In this document: positions 49,019 to 60,058 of the stretch, piece after piece
How the letters are laid out: the number at the start of each line of letters is the position of its first letter
Position numbering within the stretch: position 1 is the stretch's first letter
Source of the DNA: Narthecium ossifragum
Taxonomy: Eukaryota; Streptophyta; Magnoliopsida; Dioscoreales; Nartheciaceae
Length of the DNA stretch: 64,000 nt
Reading direction: 5' to 3'
Assembly: GCA_963920575.1 (NCBI GenBank)
Contig: OY986965.1
Coordinates: forward strand, 24,726,988-24,790,987
Made by a program: the position numbers and the translations under genes
Notes under the pieces: generated by a model
Databases searched by the model: none
What the model was told of the DNA's origin: nothing
What the model saw: only the letters and a program-made list of their open reading frames with translations

Positions 49019-51026
49019 CCAAGAAAATACACTTCTTGGTCCGTGGCTCCAATTTTCCCTCATTCACATGAGCATAAGCTGGACACCCAAACACACGCAG
49101 TATAGAATAATCAGCTTTATGACTGGACCAAACCTCAAACGGAGTCTTGCACTCAATAGCAGTCGATTGAGATCTGTTCACCAAGTAGCATACTGGGGAA
49201 ATAGCTTCAGCCCAAAAATCTTTGCCCAGACCAGCATTGGATAGCATACATCGCGCCTTCTCCAAGAGAGTCTTGTTCATCCGTTCAGCAACACCGTTTT
49301 GCTGAGGGGTCTTCCTCACTGTATGATGCCTCACAATGTCCTCATTTCTGCAAAACTCATCAAATTCATGAAGACAAAACTCCATGCCATTGTTAGTTCT
49401 CAAGCGATTAATTTTCTTACCTGTCTGATTCTCAATCAAAATTTTAAACTGCTTGAAAGTACTAAAAACATCACTTTTATATTTTAGCATATACACCCAA
49501 ACTTTATGAGAGAAATCATCAATAATACTCATAAACTAACGAAAACCACCATTAGAAGTTACCTCAGCGGGACCCCAAAGATCCGAGTGAAAGTAATCCA
49601 TCGTGCCTTTGGTGCGATGAACAGCTATACTGAATTTCACCCTGCACTGCTTGCCGTAGACACAATGCTCGCAAAAATCCAGCTTCTCAGTTTTCTGCCC
49701 ACAGAGAAGACCCTGATTGCTCAACACTGTCATCCCTCTCTCGCTCATATGCCTATGACGCATATGCCACAACCGAGTCAAATCTGAATCTGAAACTTTA
49801 GAAGAAGCGACTGCTGCTGCAGAATCCATAACTGTACTGCCCAAAAGAGAATAGAGATTGTTACGCTTCTGACCCTTCATCAGCACCAGTGCACCTCTAG
49901 AGACTTTCAAGACTCCACCTTTACCACTGAAAGCACAACCGATGGAATCTAGAGCACCCAAAGAGATAAGATTTTTCTTCAACTCTGGAACATGTTGAAC
50001 ATCCGATAAAGTCCTCACAATACCGTCGTGCATCTTGAGTTGGATCGTTCCATAACCAACATACTTACAAGCCATGTTGTTGCCCATTAACACTGTACCG
50101 CCATTGATTGCTACATGAGTGGTGAACCACTCCTTATGTGGACACATGTGGTAGGAACACCCAGAATCCAAAATCCACTCGGTATCACAGCGAGAATCTC
50201 CCGTTGTAACTGATAAAACAGTGTAAAACTCATCAGAACTTTCAGCTATCCCAGCAACATTATTACCTCTTTTCTGGTCCTCCTTTTCCTTGTTCTTGAG
50301 CTTTAAACAGTCTCTTGCCCCGTGCCTCGGTTTCTTGCAGTAATTGCACTTTCCCTTTTTCTTATTTTTTCCTGCTGACTTGGATCGTTCCCTATTACTC
50401 GTTCCATCCTTCTCTGTCGTTCTTCCCCTAACAAACAATCCCTCTACATGATCATCAACCTCTCCTGACACCCTTTTTCTCAACTCTTTCGAATGAAGAC
50501 CGGCCTTAACGTCCTCCATGGATATAGTGTCTTTCCCATATAGTAAGGTTGTAACAAAATGCTCATACGAAGGCGGTAAAGAACATAACAGAATTAGGGC
50601 TTGGTCCTCCTCCTCGATTTTACAATCAATATTTTTCAGATCCATCAAAATACGATTAAACTCATCTAGATGATCTTTGATAGGCGTACCTTCACGCATA
50701 CGAAAAGTATACAGGCGTTGCTTCAGATATAGCTTGTTCGTAAGCGACTTCGTCATGTAGATGCCTTTCAACTTCAGCCAGATACTTGCGGCTGAATCTT
50801 CTTCCTCCACCTCGCGAAGAACATCGTCTGCTAGACTCAACTGAATCGAGCTCAGTACTTTAGCATCCATGTCTTCCCAATTCTCAATGTTGATGCCGGA
50901 TTTTTCCTGCCCTTGTAGAGTCTTGTGTAATCCCTGTTGAGTTAGCAGAGCCTTCATCTTAACCCTCCAAAGACTGAAGTTGCTGCTCTGCCCATCAAAC
51001 TTCGCGATCTCAAACTTAGCCGCCAT
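49019..51026 (-). pseudogene. gag-pol: Copia gag, protease and integrase N-terminal part
   Basis: ATG at 51026 (MAAKFEIAKFDGQSSNFSLW). The gag domain is followed by a zinc knuckle CNYCKKPRHGARDC, protease site WILDSGCSYHMCP, prepol HVPELKKNLISLG, and the integrase HHCC region (LWHMRHRHM..FCEHCVYGKQC). A TAG at 49536 replaces the residue before FMSIIDDFSHKVWVY, probably a tyrosine. Integrase continues through the RTNNGMEF and PQQNGVAER motifs to IFLGY, where the solo LTR sits. Only this stop and that at 45769 interrupt 1,300 codons, so decay is recent. Confidence 0.92.
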
Positions 51027-51068
51027 AGCCACAGCCGAATGAACCGAAACCCTAAGTTTTCCGCCCAA

Positions 51069-51080
51069 GCTCTGATACCA
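51069..51080 (-). other. Primer binding site, tRNA-iMet
   Basis: TGGTATCAGAGC on the minus strand, perfect, 3 bp inside the 5' LTR. Confidence 0.92.
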
Positions 51081-51083
51081 ATT

Positions 51084-51456
51084 TGTTATAAAATCTATGC
51101 TATGAACACATCCAAGTAAAGAGAAACAACGAAGCAAACCAACAAGCAATCACACACGACACACAAGATATACATGGTTCCCTCAAGATTGAGGTACGTC
51201 CACGGGCGAGGAGAGAGAGAGTTTTTCACTAACCAATGGTGGGAAGAAGTACAATGAGCCGGCTATACCCGTAACTCAAGAAGAGGTCGGCCACACCCCC
51301 CTTCAATGGTTGCCGCCTCCTATCTCTATCCAACCCTAGGTTTTCCTAGGGTTTCAATGTATATCCTAATTAGGAACTTACTTAGGATAAGTTAATACAT
51401 GAGTCCGGCTTTCCTCCTTAGCCAAGTCCGGATTCTCCTAATTCAAGGCATTCTCA
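51084..51456 (-). repeat. 5' LTR of the copia element
   Basis: Plus-strand ends are TGTTATAAAATC and GGCATTCTCA. It has the same 373-bp length as the partner LTR at 45087. Confidence 0.9.
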
Positions 51457-51459
51457 ATA

Positions 51460-51807
51460 GCTTGTAGGAAAGAAGATCAGTCATTATGGGCTATCGGAAG
51501 GCCAGCACTAGCACATGATGTTCTAGCAACAGAGTTGATGGCGATTGAGGCAGCTTTGGCTTGCGCAAGAGAGGAGGGGATTGGGCGTTTGGTGCTGGAG
51601 TCGGACTCGCAAAGTGCAGTAGATATCATTAATGGTTTCAGATTATGGCCAGTAGCGGTGGAGTTTTTGGCAAGAAGTATTTGGTCTAAGATCCTTTGTT
51701 TTAATTCAGTTGTTTTTCTGCACATCCCTCGACATTTTAATGCCAAACTGGATTGTATTGCAACATATGGTGTCGTCTGTCCGGAGCACCGTTTAGGTGG
51801 ACTCTAG
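51460..51807 (+). pseudogene. LINE RNase H (RVT_3-type) domain fragment
   Basis: The frame reads from the copia junction through ATELMAIEAALACAREEGIG, LVLESDSQSAVDIINGF and HIPRHFNAKLDCIA to a stop at 51805. This is the order of the C-terminal RNase H of plant LINE ORF2 (E..A..A and ESDS motifs, then the RxxNxxAD-like segment RHFNAKLD). The N-terminal part of the domain is on the far side of the copia insertion near 45000-45086. The upstream ORF2 is lost by 5' truncation. Confidence 0.8.
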
Positions 51808-51893
51808 AGGACGGCATTGGGATATTGGACTTGTTGATGTAACAATAGCCTTCGGGTTGAATTAATAAAAAGAAAGGTTATATAACTCATAAT

Positions 51894-52151
51894 TGAACAT
51901 AGAATCTAGATCAAAAGGTGGGCATAGTCAATGAAGAGATCAGGAGACTTAAATTGTAAGCAGAACGTTATCGAACTAGGATAGCAATTAAACTTTAGAC
52001 GTGGAGTTGTATTTTGGATGCTCTAAATTAGAGCCCTCTTATTTCCTTTTAGTTTATCCTTACTCTCAAATTGTTTTAGGAGTCTCAGGTGAATTATGTC
52101 TCTTTCCTTCGATTTTATAACATCAGAGGAAGAAGACAGAGAAGTTGTTAG
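51894..52151. other. Unassigned spacer between LINE and copia LTR
   Basis: AT-rich, no ORF, repeat or RNA gene recognised. Confidence 0.3.
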
Positions 52152-52450
52152 TGTTAGGATCGGTAGGGTTCCTGCGATGCCGGAGATGCGCAAGATAGCG
52201 ATGGGGATGAAGCAGCGGGAGAGGAACAACTGAACAAAAGAGACAAGATAGAAAATAAAGACACAAGGATATACGTGGAAAACCTCCTAGCAACAACTGC
52301 AAGGAAAAACCGCGAGCAGAACGAGGGAATCTTCATTATGAGTGGAGAATACAAAACCCTAACTCTAGTAGAGACAAAAAAGATCTCTTTTTAGAGTTAC
52401 CTACTCTCGCACCTCTCATAGTGGTTGCTTCAAACACCTTGAACACCCTA

Positions 52451-53576
52451 GCCCCCGTTTGGCAACGGGGTAGGAAATGGGGTTAAGCGGGTTAACCCCC
52501 TTAACCGCATTCTTATTCCCAAACGCTATGGGGTTAAGCTTTTGGGGTTAAGAGGGGTTAAACCCGAAAATGGGATTAAACCTCTCTCTCTCATTTACAC
52601 CAATCAAATATATTCTAATATTATTTTGATGATGTCAATATATAAATAATGATAAAATAATATATTTTTTACATGATGTGGACCAATCATAGTATAACAC
52701 GTGGCGTGTGGGACCCACATATATTAATATTTTATTATAATAATATGTTATTGATATTATTTAATACACTACGCATAGGAAAAAGTTTTTATGCCATTAG
52801 ACTTTTTACGCGCTTCTAAAAATGCATGCATATTTTTATGATGATATAAAAATGTTTAAGTGCGTGATAACATTTTTTATGCATGTTTGTTTTTTTACGT
52901 GTAAATATTTTTGTGAGCCCATAAACATTTTTGTATGCGTTTTATGAGCGTATAAAAACTTTTGCGCACGCATAATATTTTTTTTTATATACGTACTGTA
53001 TTAAATAATATTATTCATATGTTATTATAATAAAATATTAATATAAGTGGATTCACATGCCACATTTCATATCATTTAGGTCTACATCATGCAAACAATA
53101 TTTTATTTTATATTATTTTAATAATAAATATTAAAATATTTATATTATATTAATATAAGTGGGTTTGCATGGGGATACACTAATGTGTACAAACATTAAT
53201 TTATATTATTTTAATAATAAATATTAAAATATTATTATTATATTAATATAAGTGGGTCCGCATGGCATGCATTGATGCAATATTATATATTTTCTAATGT
53301 TATATATTTTATACACTTTACGAACAAACATTTTAATTAACTTAATAATTAATTTTAATATTAAAAACTTAACCCACAAGGTTAACCATTATTATAATAT
53401 TATATATTTTATACACTTTATAATTTTTACCCTTATCCCAAACTTAACCCACTAACTTATCCTTGTTTCTAAACCAAACGTCAAAAGTGGGTTAAGTATA
53501 CCCCATTTCTTACACCCACTTTTTTACCCCTAACCCTCTTTACTCTATTCCTCTTAACCCCGAACCAAACCGGAGC
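52451..53576. mobile_element. MITE-like element related to 5142-6015
   Basis: Ends GCCCCCGTTTGG and, reverse-complemented, GCTCCGGTTTGG. Flanks share TA (CTA left, TAA right), so the duplication is TA or a damaged 3-bp site. The core contains GACCAATCATAGTATAACAC and GTGTGGGACCCACATATATT, close to the repeated core of the 5142 MITE. Length 1,126 bp, no coding. Confidence 0.75.
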
Positions 53577-53676
53577 TAAGAGCACAACCCCTTTTTTTTT
53601 GGCTGCCAACAGCCATCTACATGGTTGTCCACCCCACAATCTCCACAGTACAAGCCTATATATACAGGCCAAGCAC

Positions 53677-54104
53677 TAGGGGTGAGCAGAATCGAACCGA
53701 ACCCGAAGAACCAAACCGAACCGAATTAGTTCGGTCCATTTGGTTCGGTTTTTTCGGTTTTTCGGTTCGGTTCGGTTTTGGCATGTATGAAAAGTTCGGG
53801 TTTCGGTTCGGGTTCGGTTCTTTAAAAAAAATTCGGTTCGGGTCAGAACCGTAGTTTTCATACATGCCTTAGCCTATGAACCTATAGTCTAAAAAGTTCG
53901 ATTCGGTTCCAAAAAGTTCGGTTCGATTCGGTTATGAACAAAAGTTCGGTTCCGTTCGGTTCCAATTGATTTGGAACTGAACAATTTCAGTTCGGTTCGG
54001 TTTGGTTGCTTCATAAGTTCGATTCGGTTCGGTTCTCTAAAAACAGGTCCGAAAATAAAATTCGATTCTTCGGTTCTGGACTGAGAACGGAATGCTCACC
54101 CCTA
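53677..54104. mobile_element. hAT-type MITE rich in GGTTCGGTT
   Basis: TAGGGGTGAGC and GCTCACCCCTA are perfect inverted ends. The 8-bp target duplication CCAAGCAC is perfect (53669-53676 and 54105-54112). The interior is GGTTCGGTT repeats in both orientations. Length 428 bp. Confidence 0.92.
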
Positions 54105-54377
54105 CCAAGCACCAAGCAACTACCAAGAAGCAATTAATGCCAAATTAATTGCCAGCAGCTCCCCCTATGCATGCCGCCCACATGCACACTTCTGTATGTA
54201 GCCCACATGCACGCCGCCTGCGAGACCCTATGCATGCCGTCCGCGTCCATGTGGCCCGTGCATTCCCATGCGCCACTTGCGTTCTCTTACGAGCCGCCTG
54301 CCCACAATCTCCCATGCGCGCCGCCCGCGCGTTCCCATGCGAGCCGCCCGCGTGCACATGAGGAGGGAAACTCAACA

Positions 54378-54733
54378 AGCTCCCCTCACAACCCATAAGA
54401 ACCACTCCATCGAACTTGGATGCACCATCGGATTCCGAATGTGTCGCCATCGAGCCACCACCAGTGCACAAACACGTTGTTGTCCTCGGATATTGTCGAC
54501 GATCTCGGATATGCCATCAAAGCCCGGATTACCCATAGAAAAAAAACCTCCATCGAGAACTACCTATCGAAGCTTGGATGCCTTAAAGATTCGATCTTCT
54601 CGGTTGCTTTATAGCCTTCAAGTCACAGTACACGCCGGCCATGTGACTTGGTATCCTCGGTCGCTTCGATCGACTGGATACTCCGCGTACTCCCCCGTCA
54701 CACGACATCGGAGTCTAGCGTGACGACCGCGAC
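54378..54733 (-). other. Internal non-coding part of the gag-only copia
   Basis: On the minus strand this lies between gag and the 3' LTR. It contains no integrase or RT motif. The polypurine tract is at its left edge and it is interrupted at 54734 by an LTR. Confidence 0.5.
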
Positions 54734-57345
54734 TGTGAGGACCCATTCCTCCAACCCGGTCCGACCGCGTTAGGTCGAGGGTCTGGTTTTGTGGTTTGGC
54801 CCGATTGGCCTTGGGATGCGATCGGTTGATCGCATCGCTGTTTTTGACTCCAGTGGCATTTTGATAAATATGTTCCCTGGTGGTTAGTTTCACACCCGCG
54901 TCACACACACGGCCTTGGATTGATGTAAGTGTTTGGGTAGAACCTTAAGGGCGCTTCCGATCGGAAGATCGGAGCTCGATCGGGAGAGATCGAATCGGAC
55001 GGCTGTGATCGATTCCAGCTTTCTATTTAAACCCTTTCTCTTCTCTCTCATTCTTTCCTTCTTCTTCTCCTGTCGTTCTCTCTTCCTCTGTCCAACTGAT
55101 GGTGCTAGGGCTTCGGAGTGCGGCTTTGGCTTTCGAGGAGCGGATTCCGACGATCGAATTTGGGGGATGCGTGGAGGAGCTGCCCTGCTTGTTCAGGTAG
55201 GTGTTTCTACCTCGATCTTATGATCGGGTTCTCCAAGGATAGGTTTCTTGTGCTTCCGCTGTAGGAATACTTGATAGAGTGTTATGTAACTTGTAGCGTG
55301 TGTGTTATAGCTTGCTTTGAGTTTTCCTACCGTGCAATTTCCGTATTTTAACGGCTGATTTCCGTATTATCGTCGTTTTCTTGATTTTTGACCATTTTGA
55401 CCTAGATAGGAGATTTAACCATCAAAATCGTGTTTTGATCATACCATTAGCTTCCCCATCATCTTTTACACATGCTTGCAAAGTTTCATAAACTTTCAAC
55501 TAGATTTGATCATTCAAATCCAAGAAATTGGATTTCCGGCACTGTTCTAAGGAACTGTGCCGTGGGGCTGACGGTCGATCGGTGGATCGACCGTCAAGCG
55601 TTATTATGCTTCTTTCGGGCCTGACGGTCGACCGTCGGGCTCTGTCACGATTTTGGCCTCCCACAGTCGATGCCCCGATCAACCGTGGTTTCTTCTCCCT
55701 TTTCATCCCACCTCAAGGTCGACCGTCGGATCGACCGTCGCATCGTCCGTGAGGCTCTGTCCTGTTTTGGGGCTCCCACAGTCGATGCATCGATCGACCG
55801 TGGCCCTTATGCTCTTCCCTCGATTGACCCCCACGGTCAACCGTCGGATCGACCGTGGCATCGACCATGGCCACACGGTCGACCGTCGGATCGACCGTGG
55901 GCCACTGAGTTGTATTTGTTGGTTTCCTTTGAATGGTTTTCATCCATGATAGATACCCAATTATGTTAGGAAGCATACACGTCGTTTTCATGAGATTTTG
56001 AGGGATTTCTATTGAGATTGGGAATTGGATTGGGCGTTTGTCTTTTGGTGGATTTATGGATGGATGTGCATTTAAATACTTAGTTGAATGATATATTTAA
56101 ATGCTTATTTTTGGTTAACCGTTAGCTAGCTATGAGTGCTAGCTAATGTGAAATTGTGGAACCTTAGCCCGTTGCCGGCGTGTGCCGAGGGCTATTGTAT
56201 AAATGTTGACCAGTTACCTGCGGGGTAACTGTGGAACGTTAGTCTGTCAGGTGCAAGAGAGCACTGAAGACTATTGTATATCTGTGTTCAATGCTTTGCT
56301 CTAATCATTGTTTGATTAGTATAGATTATCTGTATTTGAGACCCTTTGCTATGCTCACCCCTTTGGCTAGCTGTAGGCTATGCCTAGCCCTGTATGATTA
56401 TCGTCATGTTGTTGCATGCCTATATCTCGTGATCTGTGCCTGAGCATTGCATGCATTTTGTTTGCATTAGAGGCATATGAGGTTAGGCGGGCGATGGGTT
56501 TGGTCTCCGATCCGAGGCCTTCGGGTAGCTCGGATCTAGCCTTAGGACCGTGGGTGGGTAGTCAGGATTAGGGTGTGATTGTATATTGGAATCTCTTGTT
56601 ATTGAGGATTTACGATAGTTGACTCTGATCTGGTTTTGAGGTTTAGAGGTCGTGTTGTCTTGCCAAGGCTAAGTCTTAAGGATGGGTGTCGATGTCCCTG
56701 ACATGGTCCCCAGGCAGTGGTTTTCTGCTGGGTAACGGTGATCCTACTGTTCTGGTTCTTTTCCTCCCAGCGTGTTGGTTGATGTTCCCAGCGTGGTCGG
56801 TTGAGAAGAGTAGGATCCCTTGGGGAGTCGATAAGGGTTCTGGGACCCCGTGGCATTCCTTAGGCTTGAGCGGGGAGACAACACTGTTGTTGTTTTCCTC
56901 CTTTCTGTGTGTCGTAGAGTAGAACCCTACTGAGCTTATCGCTCACTCCTACCCGGGCTGTGTTTGCAGGTGCAGGCGGCAATTCTTCTTCTGTGGAGCC
57001 AGCGGGATCGGCCTTTGGTGGCGCGACTACGTCCAGAGGTGTTTGAGGTTGCTACAGGACGACTGTTGTACTTTGGCAGTTTTGTAAATTATAAACATCT
57101 TTCGAGGACTTTGAGTTTTTTGTTTAATTTTCTTCCCCTTTGAGGAGTTTGATAGGAATTGTAATCAGATGTTTAAACTGTACAACTTGATGTATTTATG
57201 AATTGAATTACTGTTTCACCTCTGAAATATAAATTGTTTAAATATATCCGTCTTTTCCGCATTGTATCGCGCCAGTTGGAGATGAATTGTGTAGGTTTCC
57301 CCTCACGCCCCATCCTGGATGGGTTTTCTGAGTCGGGGTGTGACA
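54734..57345 (+). mobile_element. TGTGAGGACC-family LTR unit inserted in the gag-only copia
   Basis: It starts TGTGAGGACCC and ends GTCGGGGTGTGACA, 2,612 bp, with no internal region, so probably a solo LTR. Flanking pentamers are GCGAC and GCAGC, not identical. TATA-like CTATTTAAACCC is near 55020, the GGTAGGTGTTTCTACC hairpin near 55196, and a TCGACC array at 55575-55905. Confidence 0.78.
55575..55905 (+). repeat. TCGACCGT array, 12-bp steps
   Basis: TCGACCGTCGGA and TCGACCGTCGCA-type units follow each other 12 bp apart (for example at 55575/55587 and in the triplets near 55720 and 55840). The phrase ATCGACCGT followed within a few bases by GGCTCTGTC is shared with the Athila array. Here the array is downstream, not upstream, of TATA. 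Confidence 0.85.
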
Positions 57346-58076
57346 GCAGCACTCTTGTCTTCACCATCGCCAACCTTGTCGTCTCTGACGTCCTGCTTGT
57401 ACTTTCTGCACTGCTTCTTGACATGGCCTCCTTTGCCACAGTAATAGCAGGTAACACATCTTCTTCTGCCTTGGCTCACAGCTACTGTAGACTCTGGAAT
57501 TGCTCTAGCAGCCTTCCGTCTAGTCTCTTCGTTCAGCAAACAGCCTATAACTTGGCTCAAGGATACTGCTCCGTCAGGCGCTGAGTTGTTGAGCAAGACT
57601 ACCAGACTCTCCCAATAATATGGTAAAGAACTAAGCAGGAGAGAGGCCTTCAAGTCGTCATCCAATACCATCTTCATGGCTGCAAGTTGATTGATGATGC
57701 TCTGTAACTCGTTCAAGTACTCGGCAATGGATTCCCCATCCTTGTATTTCAAATTCATGAGCCGTCGGATCAAGAAAGTCCGGTTCCCAACAGACTTCCT
57801 CTCGTCAAGCTCATGAAGCTTCTCCCAAAGACCTTTGGTCGTCGATGCCATCGATATGTGGTGGTAGACGCAGTCTTCCAAACACTATCGGATAGTGGCC
57901 AAAGCCTTCCGATGAAGCTTGTTCCATTCACCTTCCTCCATCTCTCTGGGCTTCTTTTCTATTCCATACAGGGGCTCATAGAGATCCCTATAGAATAGAA
58001 GATCCTCCATCTTCGTCTTCTAAAGGCTCTAGTTGTTCCCATTCAGAAGGGTCATCCGCCCAACATTTGCATCCAT
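57346..58076 (-). pseudogene. gag: Gag of a Tnt1/Tork-like copia, decayed
   Basis: ATG at 58076 (MDANVGRMTLLNGNN). Stops interrupt the first 65 codons at three places, then a clean 180-codon stretch has the copia gag core (KGLWEKLHELDERKSVGNRTF, LMNLKYKDGESIAEYLNEL) and a zinc knuckle CYYCGKGGHVKKQC near 57440. After DKSAA the LTR insertion at 57345 begins. Beyond that insertion no pol domain is found before the 3' LTR, so the element carried gag alone. Confidence 0.82.
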
Positions 58077-58101
58077 CTCCCTTCTGCTAGAAACCAACCA
58101 G

Positions 58102-58113
58102 GCTCTGATACCA
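58102..58113 (-). other. Primer binding site, tRNA-iMet
   Basis: TGGTATCAGAGC on the minus strand, perfect, 2 bp inside the LTR at 58116. Confidence 0.9.
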
Positions 58114-58115
58114 CT

Positions 58116-58301
58116 TGCAAGGATCGGTAGGGTTCCTGCGATGCCGGAGATGCGCAAGATAGCAATGGGGGATGAAGCGGCGAGAGAGGAACAACCGAAC
58201 AAAAGAGACAAGAAAGAAAATAAAGACACAAGGATATACGTGGAAAACCTCCCAGCAACAACTGGAAGGAAAAACCACGGGCAGAACGAGGGATCGAATC
58301 T
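58116..58301 (-). repeat. 5' LTR of the gag-only copia, truncated
   Basis: It matches 52154-52335 closely (GGATCGGTAGGGTTCCTGCG, AAGGATATACGTGGAAAACC) and breaks off near 58301, where a plus-strand copia LTR begins. Confidence 0.75.
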
Positions 58302-58578
58302 TGGTGTCGCGGGGTCCGGGGCAGCACCCCCGGAACAAAAACGGATTTGAGATCTGTTGATAGGGGTAGTTTATATGATTTTCTATACCCTATGTGTCGA
58401 AACCCTAGGATATGAGGGTTTATATGAGCGGCCGTCATTGTATCTTGTAATTTGGCTTTTTGCGTCTGAGATAGTGAAAACCTCCTGCGACTCTGTGGAC
58501 CTAGCCCTATTCTGGGGTGAACCAGGTAAAATCTTGTGTCCGTGCATTCTTCTTCTTTCTCCCTACTAGATCCTAACA
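58302..58578 (+). repeat. 5' LTR of a plus-strand copia
   Basis: It ends GATCCTAACA, 2 bp before a primer site TGGTATCAGAAC (58581-58592, one change from consensus). The start TGGTGTCGCGGGG is the best TG candidate at the junction with the older LTR. The second LTR lies beyond the window. Confidence 0.65.
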
Positions 58579-58609
58579 AGTGGTATCAGAACGAGATTCA
58601 GTGGGAGTG

Positions 58610-60058
58610 ATGGTGGAAGAAGGAAAGGTGAAGATCGAGAAGTTCAATGGCTAGAACTTCGAATTTTGGAAGATGCAGATGGAGAATTACCTTTATCAAA
58701 AGGATCTCTATCAACCTCTTTCATGAAAGAAGCCGGACGATATGGAGGATGATGAATGGGCTATCCTTGATAGAAAAGCCCTTGGTGTGATCCGTCTCAC
58801 GTTGGCCGCATCTGTAGCGTTCAACATCTCGAAGCAGAAGACCATTGTTGATCTGATGGCAGCCCTCTCGAAGATGTACGAGAAACCTTTTGCGTCGAAC
58901 AAGGTTTTTCTAATGAAAAGATTGTTCAACATGAAGATGTCTGATAGTGGTAGTGTCGCTCAATATGTGAACGAGTTCAACACGATTATTGCTCAGTTGG
59001 AATCCGTAGATATAATCTTCGATAGCGAGATCAGGGCTCTTGTGATCTTGTCTGGATTACCTGAAAGTTGGGGTGGCTTGGTAATGGCTGTGAGCAGCTC
59101 ATCCGAGTCAGGGAAGCTAGATTTTGATGATGTCGTTGGTGTTCTTTTGAGCGAAGAGGCACGCAAGAAATCATCGGGACTTTCGAAGGAGACATCTGGG
59201 AGTGCATTGAATACAGAAGAAAGAGGTAGATCGTCAAAGAGGTGGAGCAAAAATAATCATGGTAGATCGAAGTCTAGAAATAAGAGCAAGTCGAGACCTC
59301 CCTAGGGAAAGGGAGATGGTTGCTGGCATTATGGGAAGAAAGGTCACTTCTGGCGAGATTGCATAGATCGCAAGAAGCAATCAGAGAATGTTAGTGATAC
59401 GGTAAACGTCTCTGATGATGGTTGTGATGCTTTAATCCTTTCTTTAGGCAATCGATCTGAATCTTGGATTATAGATTCTGGTGCTTCTTTTCATGCTACC
59501 TCGAATATGAAATTTCTAAATAATTATGTGAAGGGAAATTTTGGTAATGTTTACCTTGGTAATGATGAGCCTTATAGTATTGTTGGCAAAGGTGAAGTAC
59601 AGATGAAGCTTTTACATGGAATTGAACTGAAATTGAAGGATGTAAGACACGTTCGAGATCTTAAGAGAGATCTTATTTCAGTTGGTCAACTCGCAGAATC
59701 AAGGTTGAAGACAAGCTTCACCAATACTTCATGGAAGATCATCGATGGAGCGATGGTTATTGCTCATGGTAAGAAAGAAGGAACTCTTTATGTTGCTTCT
59801 AGTACTAACTATTCGATCTCAGTTGCATCATCAGGTGTGGATGCGAGGACATGGCATCGCAAACTTCGACATATGAATGAGAAGGGAATGCAGATGATGT
59901 TCTCGAAGGGGAAACTACCGGACTTGAAATCGGTTGATTTGGATTTCTATGAAGACTGCATCTATGGGAAGCAGAGGAAGGTCAGTTTCTCAAAGGTTGG
60001 GAGGAGGCCCAAGGCAGAAAAATTGGAGCTTGTGCACACCGATATTTGGGGTACAACC
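58610..60058 (+). pseudogene. gag-pol: Copia gag-protease-prepol, three stops
   Basis: One frame from ATG 58610 (MVEEGKVKIEKFNG) to the LTR junction at 60058. Stops are at 58652 (TAG), 58724 (TGA) and 59303 (TAG). Parts: gag core (KVFLMKRLFNMKMSDSGSVA), zinc knuckle CWHYGKKGHFWRDC, protease site WIIDSGASFHAT, prepol DVRHVRDLKRDLISVGQL, and the integrase zinc region to LVHTDIWGT. Two of the stops fit CAG-to-TAG changes. The family is Tnt1-like, and the fused gag-pol ORF is typical. Confidence 0.9.

Larger units (their letters stand above)
45087..51456 (-). mobile_element. Tnt1-like copia retrotransposon, nearly full length
   Basis: The 373-bp LTRs (45087-45459 and 51084-51456) differ at about nine positions by eye. 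The primer site is at 51069-51080 and gag-pol runs 51026 to 45559. A solo LTR splits integrase at 47502-49013. Bases flanking the outer ends (GTTTG and ATAGC) do not match, so no target duplication is visible. Because the element lies within LINE RNase H sequence that resumes on the far side, insertion rather than rearrangement is still likely. Confidence 0.9.
44774..51874 (+). mobile_element. 5'-truncated LINE, split by a copia element
   Basis: A 19-bp direct repeat AGGTTATATAACTCATAAT flanks it (44755-44773 and 51875-51893). The right end is A-rich (ATTAATAAAAAGAAA), as expected of a LINE tail. Without the copia insertion it is only about 730 bp: 44774-45086 and 51457-51874. The right part encodes an RNase H domain, so only the last part of ORF2 and the 3' tail were copied. 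Confidence 0.85.
52152..54377 (-). repeat. 3' LTR of a gag-only copia, carrying two DNA transposons
   Basis: The left end TGTTAGGATCGGTAGGG matches the LTR at 58116. The right end ..CTCAACA is followed by a minus-strand polypurine tract (GTTGTGAGGGGAGCT). Removing the insertions at 52451-53576 and 53677-54104 leaves about 660 bp. A minus-strand TATATATAGG lies near 53656. Confidence 0.72.

Noticed and set aside
54734..57345. Perfect target duplication for this LTR
   Set aside because: Flanks are GCGAC and GCAGC; I call the insertion from its ends and context, not from a duplication.
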